A DNA stretch of 15,745 nt from Rickettsiales bacterium (lineage in GTDB: Bacteria > Pseudomonadota > Alphaproteobacteria > Rickettsiales > Deianiraeaceae): assembly GCA_947424985.1 (NCBI GenBank), contig CANDYN010000016.1:1-15745 (forward strand), given 5' to 3'. This document shows, piece after piece, positions 7,825 to 13,924 of the stretch. Below the pieces are notes generated by a model. That model saw only the letters and a list, made by a program, of their open reading frames with translations, searched no databases and had not been told where the DNA came from. Each line of letters begins with the position of its first letter. Position 1 is the first letter of the stretch. The translations under genes were made by a program, and so were the position numbers.

Positions 7825-7845
7825 GAAAATATTTTTTTGGAGGAT

Positions 7846-7875
7846 ATTTTATACGCCCATGATGGGAAATAAAAT
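7846..7875. repeat. Imperfect inverted repeat between tRNA-Gly(GCC) and the coiled-coil gene
   Basis: ATTTTAT (7846-7852) and CCCAT (7856-7860) are mirrored by ATGGG (7862-7866) and ATAAAAT (7869-7875), with small bulges between the two paired blocks. It could be a weak terminator or processing site at the end of the tRNA transcript, but no uridine run follows it directly. Role uncertain. Confidence 0.3.
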
Positions 7876-7917
7876 CTAAATAAATCTTCAAAGTCTTATA
7901 TCTATTCAGGATTTTAA

Positions 7918-7992
7918 TGGAGCGGGTAGTGGGATTCGAACCCACGACCCCAACCTTGGCAAGGTTGTGCTCTACCACTGAGCCATACCCGC
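7918..7992 (-). tRNA. tRNA-Gly(GCC)
   Basis: The minus strand folds as a complete cloverleaf. The acceptor stem GCGGGTA (7992-7986) pairs with TACCCGC (7928-7922), the discriminator is U, and CCA is encoded at 7920-7918. The anticodon loop reads CTTGCCAAG, giving anticodon GCC (glycine), and the T arm reads GTGGG-TTCGAAT-CCCAC. The gene lies eight bases downstream of tRNA-Tyr and is probably cut from the same transcript. A Tyr-Gly tRNA pair is a common bacterial arrangement, often upstream of tuf, which is not present here. Confidence 0.97.
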
Positions 7993-8000
7993 ATCTATAA

Positions 8001-8086
8001 TGGTGGAGGAAGTAGGATTTGAACCTACGAACTCTTACGAGAGCTGATTTACAGTCAGCCGCCTTTGGCCGCTCGGCCATTCCTCC
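8001..8086 (-). tRNA. tRNA-Tyr(GUA)
   Basis: This is an 86-base tRNA with a long variable arm. The acceptor stem GGAGGAA (8086-8080) pairs with TTCCTCC (8011-8005), the discriminator is A, and CCA is encoded at 8003-8001. The anticodon stem and loop CTGACTGTAAATCAG gives anticodon GTA (tyrosine), and the T arm reads GTAGG-TTCAAAT-CCTAC. The long variable arm is normal for bacterial tRNA-Tyr. It is the first gene of a two-tRNA transcript with tRNA-Gly(GCC). Confidence 0.97.
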
Positions 8087-8092
8087 GCAAAA

Positions 8093-8121
8093 ATTATGAA
8101 ACCGAAAGAAATTAAAGTCAA
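8093..8121 (-). promoter_or_regulatory. Predicted promoter for the tRNA-Tyr/tRNA-Gly transcript
   Basis: On the minus strand TTGACT (8121-8116) is followed after 17 bases by CATAAT (8098-8093). Both boxes match the consensus at five of six positions. Transcription would begin at or very near the tRNA 5' end at 8086. Confidence 0.55.
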
Positions 8122-8158
8122 GATATTATGTAAATTTTTATTTTTTATAAGAAAGAAC

Positions 8159-8187
8159 TTGATTTTTAAAAAAGCACATTATATACA
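8159..8187 (+). promoter_or_regulatory. Predicted promoter for tRNA-Gly(UCC)
   Basis: TTGATT (8159-8164) and TATACA (8182-8187) have a 17-base spacer. Transcription would start around 8194, a few bases before the mature tRNA 5' end at 8197. Confidence 0.45.
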
Positions 8188-8196
8188 AATAATATT

Positions 8197-8270
8197 GCGG
8201 GCGTAGCTTAGTGGTAAAGTTCTAGCCTTCCAAGCTAGCCAGGCGGGTTCGATTCCCGCCGCCCGCTCCA
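8197..8270 (+). tRNA. tRNA-Gly(UCC), probable integration target
   Basis: Acceptor stem GCGGGCG (8197-8203) pairs with CGCCCGC (8260-8266), the discriminator is U, and CCA is encoded at 8268-8270. The anticodon stem-loop CTAGC-CTTCCAA-GCTAG gives anticodon TCC (glycine), and the T arm reads GCGGG-TTCGATT-CCCGC. The cloverleaf is intact. The minus-strand serine recombinase gene ends inside it, at 8235, and a three-gene recombinase operon abuts its 3' end, the usual geometry of an element integrated at a tRNA 3' end. Confidence 0.97.
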
Positions 8271-9731
8271 ATCTTGAGATGTGTCAATTTTCACGAACAG
8301 ATTGAAGGGTTTTGTATAGATATAATCTAACTTTTCTTGATTTAAAGTTAAGTTCGAGAAAAGGAATTTTAGAATTTCACGTTTTTCAGTGTTTCTCGAA
8401 CTTTCAAATAAAGTGTAGCTTTTAGAGGCTAGATCAAGCATTACATCCAAAGTCATTTCAAATCGTTTGTCTGCTTGTTGTAATTGATTAAGCTCAACTT
8501 CAATTTCATCTTGTCTTTCTCGTAGAGGTTTTAAAAGCTCAATTCTTTCCTCTGCCGTAATTGACAAATCCTCCGCACACCTTAAATTCCAGTTATAAAT
8601 TTTTGTTTTAATATTTTTATTTTCCAAATTTAATTGTTCGATAATCGTTGTATGTTCTTTGTATTCAACTTCAATTGATTTTTTAAGAGCATCTTTAATT
8701 TCGTTTAGAATATCATTTGGAATTGAAATATCTTGAATAGCATTTTTTAATTGAGATAAAACTTTGTTTTCATTTATGTTATGACAGAATTTACAGCTAG
8801 TCTTTTTATTATTTGGTCTGATGTAAGTGTGTCCTTTTTTAATGTATGGACTAAAGCTACATCCACAATGAAAGCATTTTATAAGTCCTTTTAGAATAAA
8901 ATCATCTTGAGTTCTTTTGTATTTATTATGTCCTCTGCTGTGTTTTATGCCTTGGCATTTATCAAACAAGAATTTATCTATAAGTCTTTGATATTTATGT
9001 GGTCTTAAAATTTTATTGTCATCATCGTCTTTATCTTCGATGAATCCATGATAAAAATGACTACTTATCATTCTGTCGACTTGGCTATTTGAAAGAATTT
9101 TACCACTTTTTAAGTTTGTAAGTCCAAGTTTAACATATTTTATTGCCAACTCCTGACAAGAATAAAGACCCGTTGAATAGTCTTCAAAAAGATTTTTAAT
9201 TAAAATACTTCTTACTTCGTCAATAACAACTTCTTTATTTTTATTCAAATAACCAAGAGGAACATGCCCGAGACTTTCTCCATTCCTTCTTTTTTCGCCA
9301 AAACCTCTTTTAACATTATCGCTAATTGAATTTGCATAAGCCGTTGCCATCAAAACAAACATTTGATAAGCCATTAATTGAGCGGAGTTTGCTTTCTTAT
9401 CTAAAATGTTATTTTCTCTGATGAAGTGAATAGATAATTTACCGGCCATTCTTAATTCTTCTAAAATAGGCACTTCTTTAAAACTTCTTTGCAACCTATC
9501 AACTGCATCGCATATCAAAGCAATAGGCTCTCGTTGTTTTTTAATGAAATCTATCATTTCATAGAAAAGCTCTCGCTCTCCTCTGGTTGAACTTTCAACA
9601 AGCTTGATTTCTTTGATAATTTCAAATTTCTTTCTAGTGCAATATTCTTTCATTTTGAATATTTGAGCATCGAGAGAGTTGTTGTCTCTTTGCTCAATAC
9701 TTGAGACTCTTGCAAATATTACGGCTTTCAT
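8235..9731 (-). CDS. Large serine recombinase (site-specific integrase/resolvase family)
   Basis: This 498-residue protein has the large serine recombinase layout. The N-terminal catalytic domain (about 1-145) carries FARVSSIEQ with R8 and the nucleophile S10, and DRLQR with R79 and R82. The recombinase domain (about 150-265) contains GHVPLGY. A zinc ribbon follows with C286/C289 and C313/C316, then a long coiled-coil region (about 345-425). Such enzymes cut both DNA strands through the serine and integrate or excise elements. The ATG at 9731 immediately precedes the catalytic motif. It is the third gene of a minus-strand operon, seven bases after the unknown gene. The last 11 residues (WSGRRESNPPG) and the stop are read from the antisense strand of tRNA-Gly(UCC), so its 3' end may change on excision. 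Confidence 0.93.
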   Translation of the reverse strand: MKAVIFARVSSIEQRDNNSLDAQIFKMKEYCTRKKFEIIKEIKLVESSTRGERELFYEMIDFIKKQREPIALICDAVDRLQRSFKEVPILEELRMAGKLSIHFIRENNILDKKANSAQLMAYQMFVLMATAYANSISDNVKRGFGEKRRNGESLGHVPLGYLNKNKEVVIDEVRSILIKNLFEDYSTGLYSCQELAIKYVKLGLTNLKSGKILSNSQVDRMISSHFYHGFIEDKDDDDNKILRPHKYQRLIDKFLFDKCQGIKHSRGHNKYKRTQDDFILKGLIKCFHCGCSFSPYIKKGHTYIRPNNKKTSCKFCHNINENKVLSQLKNAIQDISIPNDILNEIKDALKKSIEVEYKEHTTIIEQLNLENKNIKTKIYNWNLRCAEDLSITAEERIELLKPLRERQDEIEVELNQLQQADKRFEMTLDVMLDLASKSYTLFESSRNTEKREILKFLFSNLTLNQEKLDYIYTKPFNLFVKIDTSQDWSGRRESNPPG

Positions 9732-9738
9732 ATGCTTA

Positions 9739-10410
9739 TTACTTTGTTGTTAATTTGGCGTATTCACTCATTACATCACTACCCCCTTCATATTTCTTTT
9801 GCTTAATTCTATAACTCAGCCACAAAAATTTATCAACAAGACGGTAAATTGAAATTGTATCATGGAAATCTGTTTTTAAATCAATTCTATTAATGCCTTC
9901 TATTGTGGTGCCAAGATAATCTTTAATAAACGTGTCTATTGTATTTTTTAAGGAATCATATTGATTGTATAAAATCCTTTGATAGCCATATTCTTCTAAT
10001 TTACCCCTCACATGACTATCATTTATAGGAGTTGATGTATTTGTATTTATTTCATTATTCCAATGGTCAAATTTCGATCGAAATGATGGGTAGTTATTAT
10101 CTGAAGCTGTTATTTCTTCAGTTTCTGGGTGAAACAATTCTACCTTACTCTCTTGTTTTTTTATTACAGAATCAATAACGGCAAATAAATCTTTATTTTT
10201 TACAAAAGCACTATACATTTCATTCAAAATAAAACCTTTAACATTATCTGAAAAAATTCCTTTATTACTTTGTTTAAAGATAAAATATAAAGCTCTATCA
10301 TTATCTACATATCTTTTATCTGACATCCAAACCTTATTGTAAAAAACCTTTAAGATCTCAAGATTTTGCTCTTTATTGTCCTTATTTAATAAGTTACTCA
10401 TATATTTCAT
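9739..10410 (-). CDS. Hypothetical protein in the recombinase operon
   Basis: I do not recognise this 223-residue protein. It is rich in Lys, Asn, Asp, Tyr and Phe, with no signal peptide, no membrane segment and no obvious helix-turn-helix. Predicted features are mostly helices, for example EILKVFYNKVWMSDKRY near residues 18-34 and SIYRLVDKFLWLSYRIKQKK near 187-206. The ATG at 10410 is taken as start because a purine-rich AAGAAAG lies just upstream; an ATG three codons later is possible. It sits 45 bases behind the tyrosine recombinase and seven bases before the serine recombinase, so the three are almost certainly one transcript. By position it could be an accessory factor for recombination, such as a directionality or targeting protein; this is inference only. 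Confidence 0.7.
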   Translation of the reverse strand: MKYMSNLLNKDNKEQNLEILKVFYNKVWMSDKRYVDNDRALYFIFKQSNKGIFSDNVKGFILNEMYSAFVKNKDLFAVIDSVIKKQESKVELFHPETEEITASDNNYPSFRSKFDHWNNEINTNTSTPINDSHVRGKLEEYGYQRILYNQYDSLKNTIDTFIKDYLGTTIEGINRIDLKTDFHDTISIYRLVDKFLWLSYRIKQKKYEGGSDVMSEYAKLTTK

Positions 10411-10455
10411 TACTTTCTTGCTTAATTCTAAACATAACTTTAATAAAACGCAACC

Positions 10456-11523
10456 TTATTCCAATAAAAACCCTTTCATAAGCTCAGCTTGTTTTGAGAG
10501 GTAGTCTCCACCGTAACTTGAATATAAAACCGGCATTTCATTTTTTTGACCAAGGTTTTGAGCAAGTGCAATTGAAAGCTCTACTCCGTTTGGCATTTTC
10601 TTCATTGCTCTTGCCATGGTATGTCTAAAGTTGTGAGGATTGATATATTTGAGTCCATTTGCAATAAAAGCAGCCTTAAAAATATCTCTAACGCGTGAAT
10701 CAGATGCAATAGGCTCTTTTTGCAAAACCATAGTTTGCCTACCTTCATCCGTAAAACTTGGTATATTTTTTGGAAATAATGGGTCGGAGCCCTTAAAACC
10801 TTTCTCAATTAAATATTCCCTCCACTTCAAAATATTATCAATAATATCTTGGCACTGTCCGATAAAAAATGCCATAATATATTTTCTATTTTTTGTGCTT
10901 ATTCCCCTCTTTGGGTCTTGTTCGAATGCCCATGCGTGGTATTCCTCTAAAAATATTATACTATCGATTCTTGTTGTCATCAAGGCTCTGATTCTCGCGC
11001 CAGTAAGGAATTTTAAACTAATCATTGCTTTATTTCGAAATTGAATTTCTGTGATAGTTGATAATGTTCGAATGGTTGAAAGAATTTCTAAAACAAGATA
11101 GCTCTTTGGTATACTTGTCGCCGTTGCAGTATTCTTTTCGTTATCTGTGGGATATAGATATTCTATATCCGCTTGTTTTATGTTAGCATATTCTTTATGG
11201 TTTTTAACCAAGTATTCTAAAAGTTCACGTATATATTGCAGGGCGTGTACATAAGAACCAACTGCAATATTTTTCTTTGTTACTTTGTTTTTCTTGCTCA
11301 ATAAATGTTCTTTAAAAATAATTGCTTCGTCGCCGGTGAACTTCTTAAAATCTTTAAATCTTGTTGCAACCTCAAACTCGTGAATTGCATTTGCATATTT
11401 TACAACGGTTTCCCTCTCCTTTGGATTTTTATCATTTTCACGTTTATGTTTTAGCTGTCTAAAAAACTGGTACTTTACGATTTCATTTGCTTCATTATAA
11501 CGGGTATCTATTTCTTGTGACAT
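10456..11523 (-). CDS. Tyrosine recombinase (phage-integrase family)
   Basis: This 355-residue protein has a SAM-like DNA-binding N-terminal half (about 10-125) and a C-terminal tyrosine recombinase catalytic domain. Visible catalytic positions are R177 in TGARIRAL, a candidate lysine around KNRK (211-214), and H297/R300 in NPHNFRHTMAR. The usual LGH motif reads LGQ (Gln326), followed by LYSSYG with the nucleophile at Y334 or Y337. A Gln in the second His position is atypical but the rest of the active site looks intact. The ATG at 11523 has no good Shine-Dalgarno sequence. It is the first gene of the three-gene operon and starts 21 bases after the stop of the transporter gene on the same strand, so read-through from upstream is possible. 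Confidence 0.9.
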   Translation of the reverse strand: MSQEIDTRYNEANEIVKYQFFRQLKHKRENDKNPKERETVVKYANAIHEFEVATRFKDFKKFTGDEAIIFKEHLLSKKNKVTKKNIAVGSYVHALQYIRELLEYLVKNHKEYANIKQADIEYLYPTDNEKNTATATSIPKSYLVLEILSTIRTLSTITEIQFRNKAMISLKFLTGARIRALMTTRIDSIIFLEEYHAWAFEQDPKRGISTKNRKYIMAFFIGQCQDIIDNILKWREYLIEKGFKGSDPLFPKNIPSFTDEGRQTMVLQKEPIASDSRVRDIFKAAFIANGLKYINPHNFRHTMARAMKKMPNGVELSIALAQNLGQKNEMPVLYSSYGGDYLSKQAELMKGFLLE

Positions 11524-11544
11524 ATATAATAAAATAATAAAAAA

Positions 11545-12996
11545 TTACAAAAGTAACAGCTGCTCTTCTTTGAAGTGAGTCTTGTTGCTGGCAATAGAGG
11601 GACTTGAATTGCTTTGCGTTTCTGTTGAGCATTCTGGAATCAATTGATTTTCACATGACTCACTTACTACCTCCTTTGACCCTATTTCAAAGTGAGTCCT
11701 ACTAGTGCTATTTGAGGTATTACATAGTGTAATTATAGTTGCAGTAACTCCAATAATATTCAACATAACAGCTGGAAGCCATAGTCTTTTTTTATGCGTT
11801 AAATGGTATTTAATTATTCCGGCTTGACTTAGAGTGAATGAAATAAATACCCCTATAGCATATAGTGGTATTAAATGATGAGGATTGGCATTGCAAACTA
11901 TAATTATAAAAATTGACGCAAGACCCAAAATCATTATTCCGTTTGAATAGACAAGCTTATCTCCAAGACGTGAGAAACGTTTTGGTAAATATCCATCCTT
12001 TGATAGCATTGCTGTAAGTCTTGGAAAGTCGGCATAGCTTGTATTCGCAGCTAGAAGTAAAATTACCGCTATTGAGGCTTGTATTAGATAATAAAAAATA
12101 GTATCTCCAAACACACTATGAGCTAAAATTGAAATTAATGTCTCTTGGGTAGGATCTGGTAAGATGTTATTTTCTTTGCACAACCATGTTAATCCAACAA
12201 AAAAAGTACATAGAATAACGGCCATCCAAGCTAATGTTCTATGTGCATTTTTTCTAACGGGTTTTTTAAAGAGCATTGTGCCATTTGAGATAGCCTCGAT
12301 ACCGGTAAGAGCGGCACATCCACTAGCAAAAGCGTGTATAAGTAAGGCTATAGGGACAAATTTAAGTGCAGGAGTGGTTACATCAACAATTTCAACTATC
12401 GGAGTTTGAATACCGATCAATGCTTTATAAATTCCGACTATCAACAGAAAGGCAATGCTGACAATAAAAAAATATGTTGGTAAAGTGAAGATATTTGCTG
12501 ATTCTCTGGTTCCTCGCATATGTATGACCGTCATAACGCAAATTATGCAAGCGGAAAACACACCCTCATAACCATGTAGTAATGGAAATGCTGACGATAT
12601 GTTATGAGCCCCAACAGCGATACTTACTGCTACAGTTAACGTGTAATCTATTATAAGGCCTGAAGCGGCAATAAGCCCAGCTATCTTCCCTAGGTTTTCA
12701 GAAGCAACTGTATAAGCACCACCACCTTTGGGGTAAGCTGTAATAATTTGCCAGTATGATAATACGATGATTATTAATAAAATTGAGATTAAAATTGCAA
12801 TATTAAAGGAATAGCTGGTAGCATAATATGAAAATGCTGCTAAAGTGAGCAGAATTTCCTCTGTTCCATAAGCAACTGATGAGAGGGCATCTGAAGATAG
12901 AATTGCCAATGCTTTCCATGTCGGAAGCTTTGTGTGCATTGTATTTCCAGGGTCTAACGGTTTCCCAAATATAAATCTTTTTATGGCTATAAACAT
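11545..12996 (-). CDS. KimA-like APC-superfamily transporter, C-terminally truncated
   Basis: A membrane protein of 483 residues and about 11 hydrophobic segments. Its first 410 residues closely follow the KimA/YdaO type of cation-coupled potassium importers in the APC superfamily: IKRFIFGKPL near the N-terminus, KLPTWKALAILSSDALSSVA, YPKGGGAYTVASENLG, GLIIDYTLTVAVSI, SGCAALTGIEAISN and LIPLYAIGVFISFTLSQAG. Amino-acid permease is the alternative. B. subtilis KimA has about 607 residues; here the final membrane helix and the cytosolic USP-like domain are missing, replaced by a polar tail of about 58 residues (from CNTSNSTS). The ATG at 12996 (MFIAIKRF) has AAGAG just upstream and fits the family start; an ATG at 13041 would add 15 residues read from the upstream pseudogene. 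Substrate and activity are uncertain. Confidence 0.85.
   Translation of the reverse strand: MFIAIKRFIFGKPLDPGNTMHTKLPTWKALAILSSDALSSVAYGTEEILLTLAAFSYYATSYSFNIAILISILLIIIVLSYWQIITAYPKGGGAYTVASENLGKIAGLIAASGLIIDYTLTVAVSIAVGAHNISSAFPLLHGYEGVFSACIICVMTVIHMRGTRESANIFTLPTYFFIVSIAFLLIVGIYKALIGIQTPIVEIVDVTTPALKFVPIALLIHAFASGCAALTGIEAISNGTMLFKKPVRKNAHRTLAWMAVILCTFFVGLTWLCKENNILPDPTQETLISILAHSVFGDTIFYYLIQASIAVILLLAANTSYADFPRLTAMLSKDGYLPKRFSRLGDKLVYSNGIMILGLASIFIIIVCNANPHHLIPLYAIGVFISFTLSQAGIIKYHLTHKKRLWLPAVMLNIIGVTATIITLCNTSNSTSRTHFEIGSKEVVSESCENQLIPECSTETQSNSSPSIASNKTHFKEEQLLLL
11573..11698. repeat. Three copies of AAGTGAGTC in the transporter tail
   Basis: AAGTGAGTC occurs at 11573-11581 and 11690-11698 and, inverted as GACTCACTT, at 11657-11665. 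The last two form a perfect 9-bp inverted repeat with a 24-base loop. All three lie within the coding region of the non-homologous C-terminal tail and help create the repeated THF tripeptide (SRTHFE and NKTHFK). This resembles a short palindromic element that became part of a reading frame. Confidence 0.5.
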
Positions 12997-13006
12997 ATGC
13001 TCTTGA

Positions 13007-13437
13007 CTAGTATCTCTTAAAAAGATTCCACAAAATTTCATCTAAATTCTGTTTCCGATAATTCCATCTAAGTTCAGATTCTTTTAAATGCAAGATGAAT
13101 TTCTCATCCGTTAAGCCATTAAACTCTTTTAAAGCTTCATTTGCCCAGCCTCTAAATTCTATCGCCTTTTATGAATTCACGCGATGACCTATTGCCAAAA
13201 TTACTTTTAGATTATAATACTCTAAAAATCTCTCAACTTCCCTACTTCCCTCAGTTTGAACTTGTGCAATTTTTGCACTCGTTGAATCTTTATCTAATTC
13301 ACCTTCTTCAAAAATATTGTTTATATGTTTTGTAATTACACTTCTGTCAACCTCAAAAAGCTCTGAGATTTTCTTTTTCTTATCTTTTCATCTTTCTCCA
13401 AGAGCTCGTTAATTGCTTTTATATTTGTTGTATGCAT
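13007..13437 (-). pseudogene. Degraded RhuM-like gene
   Basis: This fills the otherwise gene-free stretch between the transporter and the XRE gene. In one minus-strand frame it reads KKKISELFEVDRSVITKHIN, then NIFEEGELD, STSAKIAQVQTEG, YYNLKVILAIGHRVNS, a TAA at 13171-13169, and on as KAIEFRGWANEALKEF to a TAG at 13009-13007. The order ELF, RSVITKHINNIF-EGELD, AKIA, YYNLxVI, G-RVNS, FR-WA is that of RhuM-family proteins, found in pathogenicity islands and near restriction or toxin systems. The ATG at 13437 opens a different frame (MHTTNIKAINELLEKDEK) that dies after 33 codons, so an indel lies near the A-rich run around 13370-13388. The nonsense codon falls where relatives usually have Lys. 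The C-terminal two thirds are missing or rearranged. Confidence 0.7.
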
Positions 13438-13457
13438 GCAAAAACAAATATCAGTTG

Positions 13458-13487
13458 ATTATAGACAACACAAAGAATTACTGTCAA
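13458..13487 (-). promoter_or_regulatory. Consensus sigma70 promoter upstream of the RhuM-like remnant
   Basis: On the minus strand TTGACA (13487-13482) and TATAAT (13463-13458) both match the consensus at all six positions, with an 18-base spacer. Transcription would start near 13451, ahead of the pseudogene ATG at 13437, and could now serve the transporter gene and perhaps the recombinase operon downstream. Confidence 0.65.
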
Positions 13488-13512
13488 GCTTTTTTGGAAA
13501 AAACTATCAGAT

Positions 13513-13836
13513 TTAATATCCCAAAGACGCCCTAACCATGTTTCTAAACTCCTCTTTATCCTCTTCTGACCAATTATCTCCTATTCTTCCATTATTCCTC
13601 GTATCCATTTCCAATGAAGAGTCGAGGCTCTTTTCAAGAAAATCATTCATATCTTTATTTAATATTTTAGAGATTTTATAAAGAAATTCTATTGTTGGAC
13701 TTTTTAAGCCAAGTTCATAGTCTTTAATCTCCTCACGTGAGAGTTCCAGGGCATTTGCAAGTTGTTCACGAGTTAATTTGGAATCATTCCTGGCTTTCAA
13801 TATCTGCGTTGCAAAAGCCTCCTGATAACCTATCAT
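13513..13836 (-). CDS. XRE-family transcriptional regulator
   Basis: A 107-residue DNA-binding protein. Residues of about 10-67 form a Cro/CI-type helix-turn-helix domain: QILKARNDSKLTREQLANAL, ELSREEIKDYELGLKSPTIEFLYKISKILN, which fits the five-helix XRE pattern. The remaining 40 residues are acidic and Asn/Ser-rich with no known domain. The ATG at 13836 is chosen; a TTG at 13857 would lie at the predicted transcription start. The gene is divergent from the response regulator, and a perfect palindrome lies between them, so I infer that it controls its own promoter and the signalling genes opposite. The gene ends just before the promoter of the RhuM-like remnant. A phage- or toxin-antitoxin-type regulator is the alternative role; no toxin partner is seen. 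Confidence 0.88.
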   Translation of the reverse strand: MIGYQEAFATQILKARNDSKLTREQLANALELSREEIKDYELGLKSPTIEFLYKISKILNKDMNDFLEKSLDSSLEMDTRNNGRIGDNWSEEDKEEFRNMVRASLGY

Positions 13837-13872
13837 AATACGAATCAAATATTTCAATAATTACATTAATTT

Positions 13873-13893
13873 AGTTGCTTTTTAAAAGCAACT
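13873..13893. promoter_or_regulatory. Perfect 21-bp palindrome, candidate operator
   Basis: AGTTGCTTTT (13873-13882) and AAAAGCAACT (13884-13893) are exact inverted copies around a single central T at 13883. It lies between the divergent XRE and response-regulator genes. It supplies a TTGCTT -35-like box in both directions, so bound protein would block both promoters. A terminator reading is unlikely because no plus-strand gene ends upstream of it. Confidence 0.65.
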
Positions 13894-13903
13894 GTTTTTT
13901 AAT
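13875..13903 (+). promoter_or_regulatory. Predicted promoter for the response regulator and sensor genes
   Basis: TTGCTT (13875-13880, inside the palindrome) and TTTAAT (13898-13903) are spaced by 17 bases. Transcription would start near 13910, upstream of the ATG at 13925 but downstream of the alternative TTG at 13907. Confidence 0.45.
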
Positions 13904-13924
13904 TCGTTGATTACGACACAAAAT

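Noticed and set aside
7921..7992. tRNA-Gly(GCC) as second attachment copy for the element at tRNA-Gly(UCC)
   Set aside because: The similarity is limited to the usual T-arm and acceptor bases of glycine tRNAs, the orientation is opposite, and the tRNA is complete in its own right.
7805..8080. Open frame of 91 residues on the minus strand (MAERPKAADCKSALVRVRRF...)
   Set aside because: It is the translation of the tRNA-Tyr and tRNA-Gly(GCC) genes; this wording is a well-known false gene product of tRNA loci.
12997..13041. ATG at 13041 extending the transporter by 15 residues
   Set aside because: These codons overlap the end of the RhuM-like remnant and lie before the family-typical IKRFIFGKPL start; ATG at 12996 has a better ribosome site.
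13873..13900. Palindrome plus T-run read as a rho-independent terminator
   Set aside because: No plus-strand gene ends upstream, the arms leave no normal loop, and the site sits between divergent genes.
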